From contig CAYYGL010000031.1 of assembly GCA_964471235.1 (NCBI GenBank), positions 1 to 32,930 of the forward strand: 32,930 bases of DNA. Reading direction: 5' to 3'. The notes under the pieces are model-generated. The model was not told the origin of the DNA. It was given only the letters and a program-made list of their open reading frames with translations, and made no database searches. A program made the translations under genes and the position numbers. Source of the DNA: CAYYGL01 sp964471235 (lineage in GTDB: Bacteria > Calditrichota > Calditrichia > RBG-13-44-9 > J075). This document shows, one piece after another, positions 32,222 through 32,930 of the stretch. Every line of letters begins with the position of its first letter. Within the stretch, counting starts at the first letter, position 1.

Positions 32222-32749
32222 ATGGCAGAACCGAAACTTTCCGTAAACCGTATTGTGGTGATCGGTTTTCGAGGGGCCGGAAAAACCACCATTGCCCGGC
32301 AACTGGCAGGGTGCCTGAATTGGCGATATATTTCCACCGATGAACAGGTGGAGCACTTTTCCGGGAAAAACATCAAGGAATTGGTAGAGCAGGAAGGATG
32401 GCAGATGTTTCGCCAGATAGAGCATGCAATTGTGGAGCGGCTCTCCCGGGAGCAGCAGGCTGTCATCGATTGCGGCGGCGGAGTGGTGGAAGACCCGGAA
32501 AACATGCGCGTGCTCAGCCGCAGTTCCCTGATTGTCTGGGTAGATGCTGACATCAGCGATTTATACCAGCGGTTAAAACGTCAAAATGATCGCCCCTTGC
32601 TGAGTGAGCCGGATTTGAAGTCCGATATTGATTTACACTATCGAGATCGGGAGAGCCTCTACGGTCATTACGGTCAGATTTACGTCAATACCTCCCGCGA
32701 ATCCACCGAAGCGATTTGCAAGAAAATTTTACAGACCCGGGAGAAGTGA
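32222..32749 (+). CDS. aroK: Shikimate kinase
   Basis: A 175-residue P-loop kinase that phosphorylates shikimate at O3 using ATP. GFRGAGKTT (15-23) is Walker A. Asp40 in STDEQVE corresponds to the shikimate-binding aspartate, while the first Asp of the usual DxD is Ser38. MFRQIE (62-67) carries the conserved Arg64. DCGGGVV (83-89) is the Walker B region, and RPLL (124-127) holds the lid arginine. I chose the ATG at 32222, with GGAGAG about 5 bases before it and a length typical of the family. An in-frame ATG at 32153 would add 23 polar residues without a good ribosome-binding site. It completes steps 1-5 of the pathway in this cluster; aroA and aroC are not in the window. Confidence 0.92.
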   Translation: MAEPKLSVNRIVVIGFRGAGKTTIARQLAGCLNWRYISTDEQVEHFSGKNIKELVEQEGWQMFRQIEHAIVERLSREQQAVIDCGGGVVEDPENMRVLSRSSLIVWVDADISDLYQRLKRQNDRPLLSEPDLKSDIDLHYRDRESLYGHYGQIYVNTSRESTEAICKKILQTREK

Positions 32750-32803
32750 AGCGTGGGGGTTACTGCCACCTGCTAGTATTCCACTTCAGCCGGTGCCGGA
32801 ATT

Positions 32804-32929
32804 GTCAAAATCCCGATAACAACGTTACCACGTCGTGGAGGGATGGCGTTGCCATGAATTTTGACGCTCCGATCGCTACCTTCAGCATCCCTTGCGATGC
32901 TTGCATCTCTTAGCCGTGGGGTTCACCCC
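32804..32929. repeat. Structured intergenic repeat region after aroK
   Basis: Three hairpins follow one another. First is a nested one: GTCAAAAT/ATTTTGAC (32804-32811, 32858-32865), enclosing CAACG/CGTTG (32820-32824, 32847-32851) and CCACG-T-CGTGG (32828-32838). Second is AGCATC-CCTTGC-GATGCT (32884-32901). Third is GGGGT-TC-ACCCC (32918-32929), preceded by TAGCC and running to the window edge. No ORF is supported. It resembles a cluster of REP-like repeats; a terminator function for the aro operon is possible, but no T run follows the hairpins seen. Confidence 0.5.
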
Positions 32930-32930
32930 T

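Overview
The window looks like the chromosome of a diderm (outer-membrane) bacterium with an at least partly anaerobic metabolism. Evidence for an outer membrane is a Wza-like export protein, two predicted outer-membrane beta-barrel proteins and a lipoprotein. Evidence for anaerobic metabolism is a ferredoxin-dependent 2-oxoacid oxidoreductase. The gene repertoire (fused AroD-AroE, fused KorB-gamma, exosortase-type exopolysaccharide genes) would fit a member of the FCB group such as Calditrichota/KSB1-like lineages. That is an inference from repertoire only; no marker gene in the window fixes the taxon.

Region 1 (about 1-20321, all on the minus strand, transcribed from right to left) is a very long exopolysaccharide locus of 18 genes, the last one cut by the window edge. 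In order of transcription it holds an undecaprenyl-phosphate sugar transferase, a PEP-CTERM/exosortase-type polysaccharide deacetylase, an acyl-CoA ligase, a STAS-domain protein with an unusual C-terminal domain, a Wza-like export protein and a Wzc-like tyrosine autokinase. These are followed by a FemAB-like transferase, a GNAT-type acyltransferase, a second deacetylase, a sulfotransferase, an O-antigen ligase/polymerase, a second sulfotransferase, an APH-like kinase and a Wzx-type flippase. The locus ends with a UDP-glucuronate-epimerase-like enzyme, a PHP-like putative metallohydrolase, a GT4 glycosyltransferase and the start of an asparagine synthetase. Most intergenic gaps are 7-110 bases or overlaps, so this is probably one or two transcripts. 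Together the genes can start a lipid-linked repeat unit, extend, flip, polymerise and export it, and decorate it with deacetylated amino sugars, acyl or aminoacyl groups and sulfate. Six families typical of exosortase-A loci are present, but no exosortase is in the window.

Region 2 (20322-25517) starts with a 430-base divergent intergenic region. Then come pgsA (phosphatidylglycerophosphate synthase), a GH113-like lipoprotein glycosidase and a small outer-membrane barrel protein on the plus strand. Convergent to them on the minus strand are a DUF547-barrel fusion protein and a small secreted fibronectin-III-like protein.

Region 3 (25518-28330) carries a possible small ORF, then korA and a korB-gamma fusion, a two-gene 2-oxoacid:ferredoxin oxidoreductase, closed by a strong Rho-independent terminator.

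Region 4 (28462-32749) is a shikimate-pathway operon: DAHP synthase without its regulatory domain, aroB, a fused aroD-aroE, and aroK after a 350-base gap. The gap before aroK and the stretch after it both hold nested hairpins that look like intergenic repeat elements. The most unusual points are an apparently swapped and partly degenerate active-site motif in the initiating sugar transferase, a non-canonical substrate loop in the AroE half of AroDE, the STAS fusion protein inside the polysaccharide operon, and the DUF547-barrel fusion. No tRNA, rRNA, CRISPR array, insertion sequence or phage gene was seen.
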